From positions 1,798,001 to 1,862,000 of the forward strand of contig CM056879.1 in NCBI GenBank assembly GCA_029876055.1: DNA of 64,000 nt, given 5' to 3'. Positions 1 to 10,905 of this stretch are shown piece after piece (within the stretch, counting starts at the first letter, position 1; each line of letters opens with the position of its first letter). Made by a program: the position numbers and the translations under genes. Source of the stretch: Madurella fahalii (taxonomy: Eukaryota > Ascomycota > Sordariomycetes > Sordariales). Below the pieces are notes generated by a model. The model saw only the letters and a program-made list of their open reading frames with translations, was not told the origin of the DNA and searched no databases.

Positions 1-3000
1 AGATTCAACAAGACCAACTTCTTCATCCCCGGCGAAATTGTCGGTGGCAACGCCCTTGGTGCGCTCTACTACGGGCGGGGAAAGACGCCGGAGATGGCTG
101 CCAAGACACTCGAGGAGAGCTACAACTCGACCAACCTGACGAGCCCATCAAAATACATCCGCACAATCCAGGCGTTGGATTCAGCTTGTTTCCACTACTC
201 TGCGTACCGGGCCTTGACACGATTCCTTGGAATCGACGGTGTTTACGGAGCTGAAATGGATACCAGAACAAATTGGGCAGACGGTTGGCAGGACATGCTT
301 CTGACAACCGACTTTGTCAATGCCAACACTGGCAAGTTTGATCCACGGCATATGTTTGGTGTTTCCAATCAGGACGTGTTCCGATGGCCCTCGATTGAGA
401 ACGGCACGCACAAGTACCTAGTCGGAGCATTCATAATGTCCCTGTTGCACCCCGGAATCCCAATTGTCAACTGGGGCGAAGAACAGGCGTTCTATGTCCT
501 GGAGAACATTGCCGGCAATTACCTCTACGGTCGTCAACCCATGAGTTCAACGGTTTCCTGGGAGCGCCACGGGTGCTACAAGGTCGGGTCGGAGAAGTAC
601 TTCAACTTTCCGCTCGATGCGGCCCTCTATGGCTGCGATGATCCCAACGTCAGTCTCGATCATCGGGACCCTTCTCATCCTGTGAGGGGTATCGTGAAGA
701 GGATGCTAGAGCTCCGCGCAACGTACCCGGTGCTAAACGATGGATTTGACATGTACCAGCTGTCCAATCATACACATTGGATCTACCTCCCTGGCTCCAA
801 CGGCACCGGCACTGAGCTTGGATTGTGGAGCTATGCTAGGATGGGCCACAAAGGCCTACAGGATCTCTCATCACTCCCACACGGCGATGATATGGTGTGG
901 CTCCTTTCTGGGAACGAGAACCAGACTACAACTTACAAGTTCAATTGTTCAGATTCTCGGACGGCGCTGTTGTCGACATTTGGAGTTGGCGCGACAGTCA
1001 AGAATCTCTTCTACCCATACGAGGAGTATGTCCTTGAGCCTTCGGCGAAGAGAATCGAAGGCGCCGACCCGGATTTATTCCATGGATGTCTCAGCGAGCT
1101 CGAATTTCCCGCTTGGGGGTTCAAGGCCTTTGTCCCGAAGGAGAGCTGGGTCGGTCCCGCTCCAACTATCACCAAATTCCTTCCTGGCCATGACTATCGC
1201 TTAGAATCTACAGGCGACGGGAACACTTCGGTCGAGATTCAGATCCAATTCTCCCAGGAGATGGATTGTCAGTCGGTGTTCGACTCCCTCGAGGTCACGT
1301 CAAACACGGTGAGCGGCCAAACTGCCTCATTCAACCAGGCGTCATTGCGATGCCGGAACCTTGCTGTGCAGGATTCCCCAAGGCTTGTCGCAGAGTCACC
1401 CTCGGTCTGGGAATTTGCCGCCACCATCAATTACATACCAGACGGTATCCATCGAATCACTATCAGGAATGCAACCGATAGAACCAACACTCGTAGCACT
1501 GGCTCGGTTGATCATTTTCTCCTGCGGGTGGGGAGGCGCGACAACCCGATCGTATTTCCGCGGCATGCAAACTATTCGACAGACCTCGTATATGCCAAAG
1601 GCGACGACATTTACGTCCGCCACCATGCAGCCGGCGCCACAACGTTCCGCTGCTCTCACACGTGGGGTTCCTCTTGGACAGCCTGGTTGAACTACACCGG
1701 GGAGGACTTCAAGCTTCCGCCCAAGAACTGGACCGGCACGGACCTCCAGGGTTGGCGTGGGGAGCATGTCGTCTGTCAGTACCACAGCAAATTGGCTGGG
1801 AGCAGTCATCACCAGCAAGAAGGAGATCTGGGCGAAGGCAGCCTGCCTCGCCGGTTTCCGCATCTGTTCGTCAATGGCCACTTCAACGCCTTTGGCTTTG
1901 ACTCTGGCATACCCAATCAGATGACCCAACAACTCCAGAACGGAGTATGGACATTCGACCTCATGGCAGAGTGGCCAACTGCCTTGCAGTTCAACGTGTG
2001 GGGTCTGAATCCCGACGGATTGCCGGATCAGACTTGGATCTTTGGCGATGTCAATTTTGATTATGTCCTCGACCGTCTCCCGCCTGGGTCTCTGAGACAG
2101 AACGTGGTGAATATCACTGAATCCCCACCAGCGCCATATTTAGGGTGGCGCTTTCAGGTCGATGACGCAGCGATGAAGTACAGCAAATCGCCCGCTGGAA
2201 GCAGGGCCCGGCAGATTATTATATTCTCGCTGATGTGGGTGCTCCCACTGGTTGGCGGCTGGGTCATTGTCTTCATCTTCACGGGATCGTTCTACAAAGT
2301 CAAGCATAATGTCTCGGGGGTTGCCAGGAACGGTGGTCTTTCGGAAAAGCTTCGTCAGGTGTTCGAGATGAAGGAGAAGCGCTACCTCGCGGCGAATGCA
2401 CCGTCCTCGGGAGTCTCTTCGCCCGATTCAGGAACTCGTCCTGGGACCCCTCATGGCACGACCTCGGGCACCAACGGAGAGGGATTCCGCATGGAAATTG
2501 GCGGGCCCAGGAAGAAGGTTCTCATCGCCACCATGGAATACGACATCGAAGACTGGAAGATCAAGATCAAGATCGGCGGCCTCGGCGTGATGGCACAGTT
2601 GATGGGAAAAGCTTTGGGCCACCTCGACATCATCTGGGTGGTCCCCTGCGTGGGTGGCCTGGAAAACTCCTATCCTAACGGCTACCCGATTGACCGGCCT
2701 GCCGACCCGATGGAGATCACGGTTCTTGGGTCACAATATAACGTTGATGTTCAATATCACACGCTTCGGAACATCACATACGTCCTCCTGGATGCCCCGG
2801 TTTTCCGTCTCCAAACGCCGGCCAGGCCCTACCCTGACCGCATGGATGATCTCGACAGTGCGATTTACTACTCCGCCTGGAACCAATGCATTGCGGAGGC
2901 GCTAAAGCGGTTCAACCCGGACATTTATCACATCAATGATTTCCACGGCGCACTGGCACCGCTCTATCTCCTCCCGCGTGTCATTCCGTGCTGCCTGTCC

Positions 3001-6000
3001 CTGCACAATGCGGAGTTCCAGGGCATGTGGAGTCTAGGAACCAAAGAGGAGAAGGAGGAGGTGTGCAAAGTCTTCAACCTCGACCAAAAGGTGGTCGAAC
3101 GCTTTGTGCAATTCGGCGAAGTCTTCAATCTTCTGCATGCGGGAGCAAGCTATTTGAGGGAATACCAGCATGGCTTCGGTGCCGTTGGCGTCTCCAAAAA
3201 GTACGGAAAGCGGAGCTTCGCCCGGTACCCCATCTTTTGGGGGTTGTCGAAGATTGGCAGTCTTCCCAACCCAGATCCCTCCGACACAGGCGAATGGTCC
3301 CCTGAGCTTGAGGCGGCTTCTCAAACCCAGGAAGTTGAAGTCGACACTGCCTTTGAGGCTAGCCGAGCTGAGCTGCGCCGGCAGGCCCAGGAATGGGCCG
3401 GTATCGAGCAGAAGCCTGACGCTGAGCTGTTCGTGTTTGTTGGCCGCTGGTCCATGCAGAAGGGGGTAGATATCATCGCGGATGTGTTCCCGTCCATCCT
3501 CGCTGACCACCCTAAAGTCCAACTCATTGCGGTGGGACCTGTGATTGACCTTTATGGCCGCCTTGCCGCCATCAAATTGGCGAGATTGATGGAACAATAC
3601 CCTGGCCGTGTGTATTCCAGGCCCGAGTTCACTCAGCTGCCCCCTTACATCTTCAGCGGCGCGGAATTTGCGCTCATTCCGTCCCGTGATGAACCGTTTG
3701 GCCTTGTGGCAGTGGAGTTTGGCCGGAAGGGAGCGCTGGGGGTCGGAGCTCGAGTCGGTAAGTTTTGACGAAACGACACGGCGTGAAATGTTCTCTGTTA
3801 ACCCTGTTGTAGGTGGTCTCGGAAATATGCCGGGATGGTACTACACTGTTGAGTCTACCTCGGCCAAGCATCTTATTAGCCAGTTCAAAGATGCTATTCA
3901 CGGCGCTTTGTCCTCTGACAGCGAAACCCGTGCGAAGATGAGGGCTGTGTCGGCAAAGCAAAGGTTCCCAGTGGCCAGGTGGGTGGAAGAGATCAGTGAG
4001 CTGCATACAACTTCCATCCACAAGTCGCAAAAGCATCGGGATAGGTCAGATCATCTGCGGCTTGCTGGGTTAGCACGGCCAATTCTCTCCCGGGCAGCCT
4101 CGCCGTCACCTTCAGAGATGCACGACGCTCGACCTGCCACCCCCACATCATTCTTATCTCCAGGTTGCTCGGCCGTCCCATCAACAGCAAGGAGCGCCAA
4201 TGCAGAAACGGGAAGCTGGCCCCTGCCGCCTCCCCTACCGCCCACCAACCCCCGATTTTCAGGCGTTTCTATTACATCCGTCACGAAAGGCCGCAGAGAC
4301 TTTGCGTTGCAGAGAGTCGACCCTTTCTTTACCGATGCCGATGGCGAATACACCGAGGAATTCAAGCGGAAACTCGCTCAGCTGGACGCCAAAACCTCCG
4401 AAACGGACCTTTGCATCGAGCAATACCTCGTCCGTTCCGAGAAGCAGTGGTTCGAAGAATACAAGAGCCTCAAGTTCGGGCTCTCTTCGTCACGAAACGC
4501 GTCCAAGATCTCCCTTTCCCTTACAGAACCGGGCCCGGAACCCAGCACTCCACGGTTCCTGCATGTGCCCTCCCGCCCGGCCAGCCCATACACCCCTAGC
4601 ATCATATCGTCTGACTACTCTGCCGACAATGACGACGGGCACGCGAGCGTGGCACCGAGGCGCTTCGTGTCTGCTTTTGAGACGGACGACAATCCAAACT
4701 CCAGCCAAACAACGCTGGTGCAGAAGTTCATGCTTCGCAAGGTGTTTGACTGGCCCGTCTACACCCTGATCCTGGCGTTTGGGCAGATCCTTGCCGCCAA
4801 CTCTTACCAAATCTCGCTGCTCAACGGGGAGCAAGGCCAGACAGCGGGCATGCTGTACACGATTGCCTCGATCTATGCCGGAACGTCGATTGTCTGGTGG
4901 GTTGCGTTCCGGCGGCTCAAATCGGTTTGGGTGCTGTCGACGCCGTTTGCCATCTATGCCCTCGCATTCATCTTCGCTGGCTGTGCTCCCTTCGCTGCGT
5001 CCTTCGAGACTCGCGGGTGGGTGCAAAAGGTCGCGTCCGGATTGTACGCGGCAGCGTCGTCCAGCGGCTCCATGTTCTTCGCCCTCAACTTTGGCGATGA
5101 AGGTGGTGCGCCCGTCCGGACCTGGGTCATCCGCGCGTGTGCCGTGCAGGGTGTCCAACAGGTCTACATCAGCGCCCTCTGGTACTGGGGCTCGCTGCTA
5201 AGCTCTTACGATAGCAACGGCATCCCCATAGCACGCGCATCCGGCACAATCGTCAGCGCCGTCTGCCTTCCCGTCGCCGTCCTGCTCATCGCCCTGTCGG
5301 TGTTGACATTCCTCGGCCTGCCGGACTACTACCACCAAACGCCCGGTTCCATCCCGTCCTTCTTCAAGTCCATCTTCCGCCGCAAGCTCATCATCGTAAG
5401 CTCCCCGCCCGATCCCCATTCTCTCCCCCATTAGTACCCCCCCCCCCCCCCCCCGCGGAGATACTAACCTCTTCCCCTTCTCACAGTGTTTCCTCATCTC
5501 GGTCATAATCCAAAACTACTGGCTCTCCTCCGTCTACGGCCGCAGCTGGCGGTTCCTCTGGACGACGGCGCACGCCGCGCCGTGGCAGATCCTGCTCCTG
5601 ATCCTCTTCTTCTTCGGCGCCGTGTGGGCCGGCCTCTTCGCCCAGCTCGCCCACCTCTCGCGCGAGCACAGCTGGCTGTTCCCCGTGCTGGCCATCGGGC
5701 TCGGCGCGCCCCGCTGGGCCCAGATCTTCTGGGGCGTGTCCGGCGCCGGCACCACACTCCCCTGGACCGCCTCGCCCGTCGCCGGCGCCCTGCTCTCGCG
5801 CGCCCTGTGGCTCTGGCTCGGCGTCCTCGACGCCCTGCAGGGCACCGGCGTGGGTATGATGCTGCTGCAGACCACGACGCGGTTCCATAATAACTTTGCG
5901 CTGGTGGCCGCGCAGGTCCTGGGGTCCATCGCTACCGCTGTGGGCAGGGCCACGGCGCCGAATGCGGTCGGCCCGGGACCGGTGTTTCCGAATCTGGCGC

Positions 6001-6113
6001 TGAGCCTGGACGGGTTGGCGAACGGGTGGTTCTGGGTCTGCTTGTTGATGCAGCTGGGGATTTGCGTCATGTTTGGAACGTTCTTTAGGAAAGAGCAGTT
6101 AAGTAAGCCGTGA
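1..6113 (+). CDS. ags1: Alpha-1,3-glucan synthase, 5' truncated by window edge
   Basis: Large membrane enzyme that polymerises and exports cell-wall alpha-1,3-glucan. The open frame is already running at base 1 (RFNKTNFFIPGEIVGG). Exons are <1-3757, 3813-5395 and 5487-6113 (introns 55 and 91 bp), giving 1988 residues; full-length family members are about 2400, so roughly 400 N-terminal residues with the start of the extracellular amylase-like domain lie outside. In window numbering, a membrane helix at about 737-763 (IIIFSLMWVLPLVGGWVIVF) precedes the cytosolic GT5 glycogen/starch-synthase-like domain, which starts near 839 (KVLIATMEYD), has KIGGLGVMA near 860, FVGRWSMQKG near 1145 and RDEPFGLVAVEFGRKG near 1240. 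From about 1565 to the C-terminus there are repeated hydrophobic segments, the multi-span exporter domain. The domain order is diagnostic. The frame joins cleanly across both introns (GARVG/GLGNMPGW at the first). Confidence 0.95.
5437..5454 (+). repeat. Poly-C tract (18 C) inside the second ags1 intron
   Basis: An uninterrupted run of 18 C lies in the 91-bp intron at 5396-5486. It is a simple sequence likely to vary in length between strains. It lies between donor GTAAGC and acceptor TTCTCACAG and does not touch either site. Confidence 0.9.
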
Positions 6114-6682
6114 GGTGTTGAGGGTTGGATTTCTGAGATGGAGTTTGGTATAGGAGGTTTGCGTTTTTTTTTTTTTTTTTTGAGACAAGATATAGAGGCA
6201 GAGGCGGCATTCATGTTTCACGTTCTATGTTAAAGCAGCAGGCTGAGTAATATTCATTATTAAGGTATTTTCCATCTCTCTTTGTGAAGAGACAAGCTTG
6301 CTGTGGCGACCTCTTTTCCAGGCACACCGGCGAGGCGGATGAGATGCCCGCATTCTAGCTGGAGTTTCACCTCTACTAGGTTACTGGGTTCCTGGAAGCC
6401 TTACTCTTTAATGCCATCCGGTCCGAGACACGGCACCCGCGGGAAAAAAGAAAGAAAAGAAAATGCTGCAACAGCCGTGCCATTCGAAGTCGCAACCTGA
6501 ACCCAACAGCAGCTTCCTGCTAACTCCCTCTCAACAGAACCAGCCAACAACCCACCATTCACTGCCATCTCGAAGAGAAAAAGAGACAACACGCCCTCAA
6601 ACACAGACCGTGTGAGGCGGGTTAGCAGAAAACAGTAGTCCCCGGCCCCGTCATCCAACCGACCGACCAACCCGATGTTCAG
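6114..6682. other. 3' flank of ags1, no gene seen
   Basis: Downstream region of the glucan synthase gene. It has a long T run ending near 6181, about 70 bp after the stop, which may belong to the 3' UTR or polyadenylation region. No reading frame with recognisable protein content is seen. Confidence 0.6.
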
Positions 6683-6775
6683 GGGGCCACCCGGGGATTG
6701 AACCCGGGACTTCTCACAGAACAGTGCTCACGGTGTGAGTCATAAGCGAGAATCATACCACTGGACCAGCGGCGC
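6683..6775 (-). tRNA. Proline-type tRNA-like gene with intron and an ATG anticodon
   Basis: On the minus strand the sequence folds as a tRNA. Acceptor GCGCCGC pairs with GTGGCCC except for one C:C mismatch at 2-71. The D arm TGGTCCAGTGGTATGATT is like that of eukaryotic tRNA-Pro. The anticodon stem is CTCGC/GTGAG, and the T arm CCGGG-TTCAATC-CCCGG is perfect. The anticodon loop TTATGA..T contains a 21-nt insert at the canonical intron position after base 37. The anticodon would be ATG, which reads a histidine codon, while the body is proline-like. It may be a mutated or inactive copy of the tRNA-Pro gene family. The neighbouring copy at 6814-6908 has the expected AGG. Confidence 0.5.
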
Positions 6776-6813
6776 TCGAAGAAAACAGTTGGACGGCTGG
6801 AAGGTGCTGGAAG

Positions 6814-6908
6814 GGGGCCACCGGGGAGTCGAACCAGGCACCTCTCGCAGTGCGTGGTGCTTTAGGATTTGAGCCCTAAGCGAGAGTCATGCGTCACACC
6901 ACCAGAGC
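6814..6908 (-). tRNA. Degenerate tRNA-Pro(AGG)-like gene with intron
   Basis: Minus-strand tRNA-like sequence with anticodon stem CTCGC/GCGAG, loop TTAGGG..T giving anticodon AGG (Pro), and a 24-nt insert at the canonical intron position after base 37. The remainder is worn: acceptor GCTCTGG against GTGGCCC has three mismatches, the T stem has two and the D stem two. It is probably a pseudogene, though the anticodon arm is well kept. It lies about 40 bp from the previous tRNA-like gene in the same orientation, which suggests tandem duplication. Confidence 0.45.
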
Positions 6909-8182
6909 AGTTGCCTCATATGCTCTGGGGGCCGACCCAGAGGTGGCTGGCGATATAGATAGCGGTGCGAGAGATTTTTCGTCTTTGGCGTGGTGGAGTA
7001 TGGTAGTGGAGGAGGGCTTGTGCCAACGGGTGGGCTGCCGGCTGTTGCTGAACTAAAGACTCCCATTGCAAGCCGAAGTTTTCACAACATCGGAACCTTG
7101 TGTGCACACTGGGCTTTCTCAGTAAGATAAGGTTGTGCGGGACCTAGAGGAATGGAATGTCGTCGATCCGTACCCCTCCTCCATGGAGCTGCCTATTGCG
7201 GACTCTCAAATATCGAAACGGGCCAAAGGCTTGAACTAGTTAGTGGCTAACCCATAGCCGTCATCTCTGACTAGGAATCCTTCCTCTTTGTCAACCCATG
7301 CTCAACCAGGAGGGCGGGCTCATTGTCCGTTTGCATCGATGGGCAAGGGTATGGGAGCTAACTGGGGGTTGCATGGCGGATTGGAGTCGTAAAATGAAGA
7401 CATGAGTTGGACTGCTGGCTAAGCATAGGCAGGAGGTGGGTGGACTTTCGAGTTGATGACGGTAATTACTGGGTGCGGTGATGCCAAACGGCCGGCTGCG
7501 AGGGACGAGTAGGCAGGTGTAAATACTAAGTTAGTTAGGTGATAAATGTTCGTGGTGGAAAATCAAACGAGAAAATGGTCCTTGGATTTGTTTGATTGAG
7601 ACTATTTCCGATGAATATTGCTAGTAAACGATGTTAGCTCTCTGGTTGGGAGCGGCGGCCCGCGTCGTCTAGCGAAAGTGAGCTTGAAGTAATGCCCGGC
7701 CCTGGCTGCGATTTTGGCCGGTTTTGGGTCAACTCCGTCGAACTTCTCGCAATACTAAATATTGCAGGAGTGTGTTGCCACGGATGGGTGGTGATTAAGG
7801 TACCTTAATGTGCAAGGATATTATGCAGAAACTTACTGATCGAAGCTACACCTCGCCCAATGGATTCGGGAACGGGTTGTGACACCAGTGGTGTAACGCT
7901 CTCAGGTTGTATGCCGGGTAAGTTTCACGAGAGTCCAGAGGCGATATCAGTTCGTATTCCACATTGTGCTTTGAGATGTTGATTAGCTTGTGTCCGGTCG
8001 TGAGTAAGCAATCGTCGTGTCCCACCGGTTTCCGCTAAAGCCCACTAATCACTGACTTCCATTGGCTCTCCGATTCCGGCGTTCAGGACACTCTGCACTT
8101 GCAGCCGCCATCTCCGGCCCTTACTCTGTATTCTAACCAGAGAAACCACCGATATACTCTGAGTTGGTAATACATCGCAAAG
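6909..8182. other. Intergenic region upstream of the acetolactate decarboxylase gene
   Basis: About 1.27 kb between the tRNA-like pair and the next gene. I see no supported coding region, and open frames here are short with no recognisable protein. The last few hundred bases presumably hold the promoter of the gene at 8183. Confidence 0.5.
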
Positions 8183-8899
8183 ATGGCCTACAATCAAGTC
8201 TTTCAATACTCCATCGTCTCGGCCCTCATGGATGGCGTGGCCACGCACGGCACGCCCATCGCCAGAGTCCTTGCCCACGGCGACCACGGTCTAGGCACCT
8301 TCCGTCACATGGTCGGGGAGATGATTGTGCTCGACGGGGAGGTCTACCAGATGAAAGCAGATGGCTCGGTCGTGCACATCTCCAACCCCGAAGAAACCGT
8401 CACACCCTTCGCCACAGTGACGCGCTTCCGCCCCACCGCCTCGATAAGGGCTACTGTCACCGGGAAGGCGGATCTCGAAGCGTTGCTGACACGCCTGTTC
8501 CCTGCAGCGAGGAACCACTTTTTGGCTATCAGAATGGACGGCGTGTTCCGGAAAATCAATGTCAGGACCGCCGGCGGACAGATCAAGCCGAGGGAGGGGA
8601 TGGTGGACGTGTGCTCCCGGCAGACAACGCATACGTTTGAAGGGGTGAAGGGGGTGATTGTCGGGTTTCGGTGTCCCCAGTACGTGATGGGGATTAACAT
8701 TGCCGGGGATCATATGCATTTCATCACCGAGGATAGGCAACGCGGAGGGCACATCTTGGCATTTGAGACTGAGGGCGACGTGGATATTGGTGTCGCGCAG
8801 ATGTCCAACTTCCGCTTGGAGCTGCCGACCGAGGACGACGAATTCAATCAGGCAGCGTTGATGTTACAGGCTGAGGGGATCAAGGCAGTCGAGGGATAA
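8183..8899 (+). CDS. Alpha-acetolactate decarboxylase (BudA/AldB family)
   Basis: Single-exon gene of 238 residues, the usual size for this family. It is predicted to convert 2-acetolactate to acetoin and CO2 (EC 4.1.1.5), bypassing diacetyl. Family signatures are GDHGLGTF near residue 33, the LDGEVYQM stretch, and the zinc-ligand pattern H-x-H-x10-H at His177, His179 and His190 within GDHMHFITEDRQRGGH. No signal peptide is visible, so a cytosolic enzyme is expected. The start ATG sits in a good context (aagATGGCC). The family is chiefly bacterial, with scattered fungal members for which lateral acquisition is commonly proposed; the lack of introns fits that but does not prove it. No metabolic partner gene lies next to it. 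Confidence 0.9.
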   Translation: MAYNQVFQYSIVSALMDGVATHGTPIARVLAHGDHGLGTFRHMVGEMIVLDGEVYQMKADGSVVHISNPEETVTPFATVTRFRPTASIRATVTGKADLEALLTRLFPAARNHFLAIRMDGVFRKINVRTAGGQIKPREGMVDVCSRQTTHTFEGVKGVIVGFRCPQYVMGINIAGDHMHFITEDRQRGGHILAFETEGDVDIGVAQMSNFRLELPTEDDEFNQAALMLQAEGIKAVEG

Positions 8900-9844
8900 G
8901 GGGTAACGATTCGAAAGGTGTCCCAGCCTCCCATCAAGAACCTAGATTAGGATCCATATGCTGAAGTCTGTAAGCAACATGGGTGAAAATGCCAGCATAT
9001 TCCAATTAGTTCTTGACCGCTCCCTGCGCCCTAGTTCATATAGACGAACCGATTTCGACTCCGAAGGACGGGCCCGAGGCAATCCCCCTCCTGCCTGTGG
9101 CTGCCCACAGTAACGTACACTCCGCTCTGCCGTGATATCCGATTTCCACCAGACGGTTCATTGCTCGTTTCAACAACGAAAAGAAACAACGATTAGCTGC
9201 TCACTCATAGTTGCAAAAACCCAGCGCCAATCATTCGGTGCAGCAGTCGCGACTTGAAAACATGTCTTATCAGCTCTCTCATCAATTCCGGTCTTTGCTA
9301 ACTCGCTGTGGCCCGTCCTCAATCCCTCTGCACCGAACTTGACTTCCGGTAACAACAGCGTCGACAGGCGGCCAGTTGCAAGTAGATGCTATCCGCTGCG
9401 CTATTCGCAATTACGTGCGGGCTAGCAACCGCCTCACTCTCCTCGGCAGAGTCTAATCCGGTCGTCCAGAACAGAACCTTCGGGCCCAGCGAAGCCGCCG
9501 CTCGACAAACGCCCACGCCATGTGCAACGCGTGTACTCGGGCCCCGCCATTGAGACTCCTCACTCAACTATATCGGGCCCTCCGTCTACCTCGCCACTGT
9601 CCGGTGCGGCAATGGGACGCTGTACTAGGTACTATATCGCGTTACTCGTTCTTGGGACGTACTGGGATGGGCTCGTCCTCCTGGCTATCGAGATGGAAAT
9701 GTTTGGCATCTGCACAGTCCTCTTCCGTGTACGGGAATTGGTCGTGGGCGATTGGAATGCTGTTGACGAGGCCCTGGGGGATGCCAAGGGGATGCTGCGA
9801 AAGCCCATGGATGTCTTGAAATGGAAAAGGTGGAAAGAGTGCTC
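8900..9844. other. Intergenic, no gene seen
   Basis: Between the decarboxylase stop and the repeat element. Short open frames occur on both strands (for example one crossing 9522-9932 into the repeat), but none shows a domain or a convincing splice structure. Confidence 0.5.
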
Positions 9845-10250
9845 TGTAATGGTACGGAAACACACATCTACACCCACATACCCCATCAAAACAAGGAGGA
9901 GGGCAAAGATGGCCAAATTCCAGACAGAATGATAGACAGGATAAGCCAGGCGACAGCTCAACAAATCGGCGGCCTGCAGCTTAGACAAGGTCAAAACAAC
10001 ATGTGCAGATGGAGCTCCCTCTGGTCAGAGGGAGACCGTTTGGCACGCAAAGAAAACTCATCAATTTGAGCTCACAACAAGTGTGGAAAATTAGATGTCC
10101 TGTCTACGAGGCAATGGCCCGGATGACCCTACTAATCGTGCAAAAAGGAAATGGTCCCAGACGAGTTTCAATCTCCAGAGCGCTATCCCAGTAAGCGTAG
10201 CCCTCTGATCAGAGGGATTCTGTTCTCTGAGGACAGTTCTCCCCAGCTCA
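9845..10250 (+). mobile_element. Short TG..CA dispersed element, copy A (LTR-like)
   Basis: A 406-bp stretch matching the reverse complement of 23855-24270 along its whole length. It begins TGTAATGGTACGG, ends CCCCAGCTCA, and lies between GCTC and GTTC. The copy-B insertion has a perfect 4-bp duplication TTGC, so GCTC/GTTC is probably a target duplication with one C-to-T change. Two near copies of an 18-bp palindrome (consensus TCCCTCTGATCAGAGGGA) lie about 185 bp apart, near 10014-10033 and 10200-10216. There is no coding capacity. TG..CA ends and a short duplication are LTR-like, so a solo LTR or a small non-autonomous element is likely. It ends about 300 bp from a tRNA-Gly gene. Confidence 0.7.
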
Positions 10251-10553
10251 GTTCTCGCTGTGGCCATGATGAAATTTGCTTCCTGCCCATTGACCCCATT
10301 TAACGACAAGGCTTGTATGGACGGCTAAACTGCGGAAAGGCTACGGCCATCACGAATTTGTGGTGGAACAAGAGTTAATGGGAAGTGCCCGGGTAGCCTG
10401 GTCTAGGGTATGAGCCGCTAGTCGATGATAGTCCGAGGGATTTATACACAGCCTTGTACGGATGCACCCGCAGGACACAATATTAAGCTCTACATCTTAA
10501 CAAACGCGAATCACCGTAGCAAAAATTTAGAGAAGGTGCAAAATATGAAGCTT

Positions 10554-10624
10554 TGCGTCAGCCGCGAATCGAACGCGGGGCCCATCGATGGCAACGATGG
10601 ATTTTACCACTAAACCACTGACGC
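10554..10624 (-). tRNA. tRNA-Gly (anticodon GCC)
   Basis: 71-nt intronless tRNA on the minus strand. Acceptor GCGTCAG pairs fully with CTGACGC, followed by discriminator A. The D arm is TGGTTTAGTGGTAAAATC, the anticodon loop TTGCCAT gives GCC, and the T arm CCGCG-TTCGATT-CGCGG is perfect. All stems fold without mismatch in the core, so it looks functional. Confidence 0.95.
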
Positions 10625-10905
10625 TGTATCTAGTTGGTCAACGAGGGAAATGATATTGATATATTGTGAAGATTCTTTCAACATCGCACAATCTGCCATA
10701 TATGCGTCATCGTCCTCCGAGGTCCTCGGTGACGCCGGCAAACATGGATTGATATCTCGTTCCTTTTGAGACAAAGACGCTAAGAAGTAAGGGCATCATA
10801 ACCAAACAATGAACTATCGACTATTGTTGGACTCAGGTACTGAACGCAGGGTACTAAAGCACCATAATCCTACCCTGTAAACAAGAACGGGGTTTGGGGG
10901 CTGCA

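Noticed and set aside
9522..9932. 136-residue plus-strand open frame
   Set aside because: Runs from unique sequence into the dispersed element; no domain.
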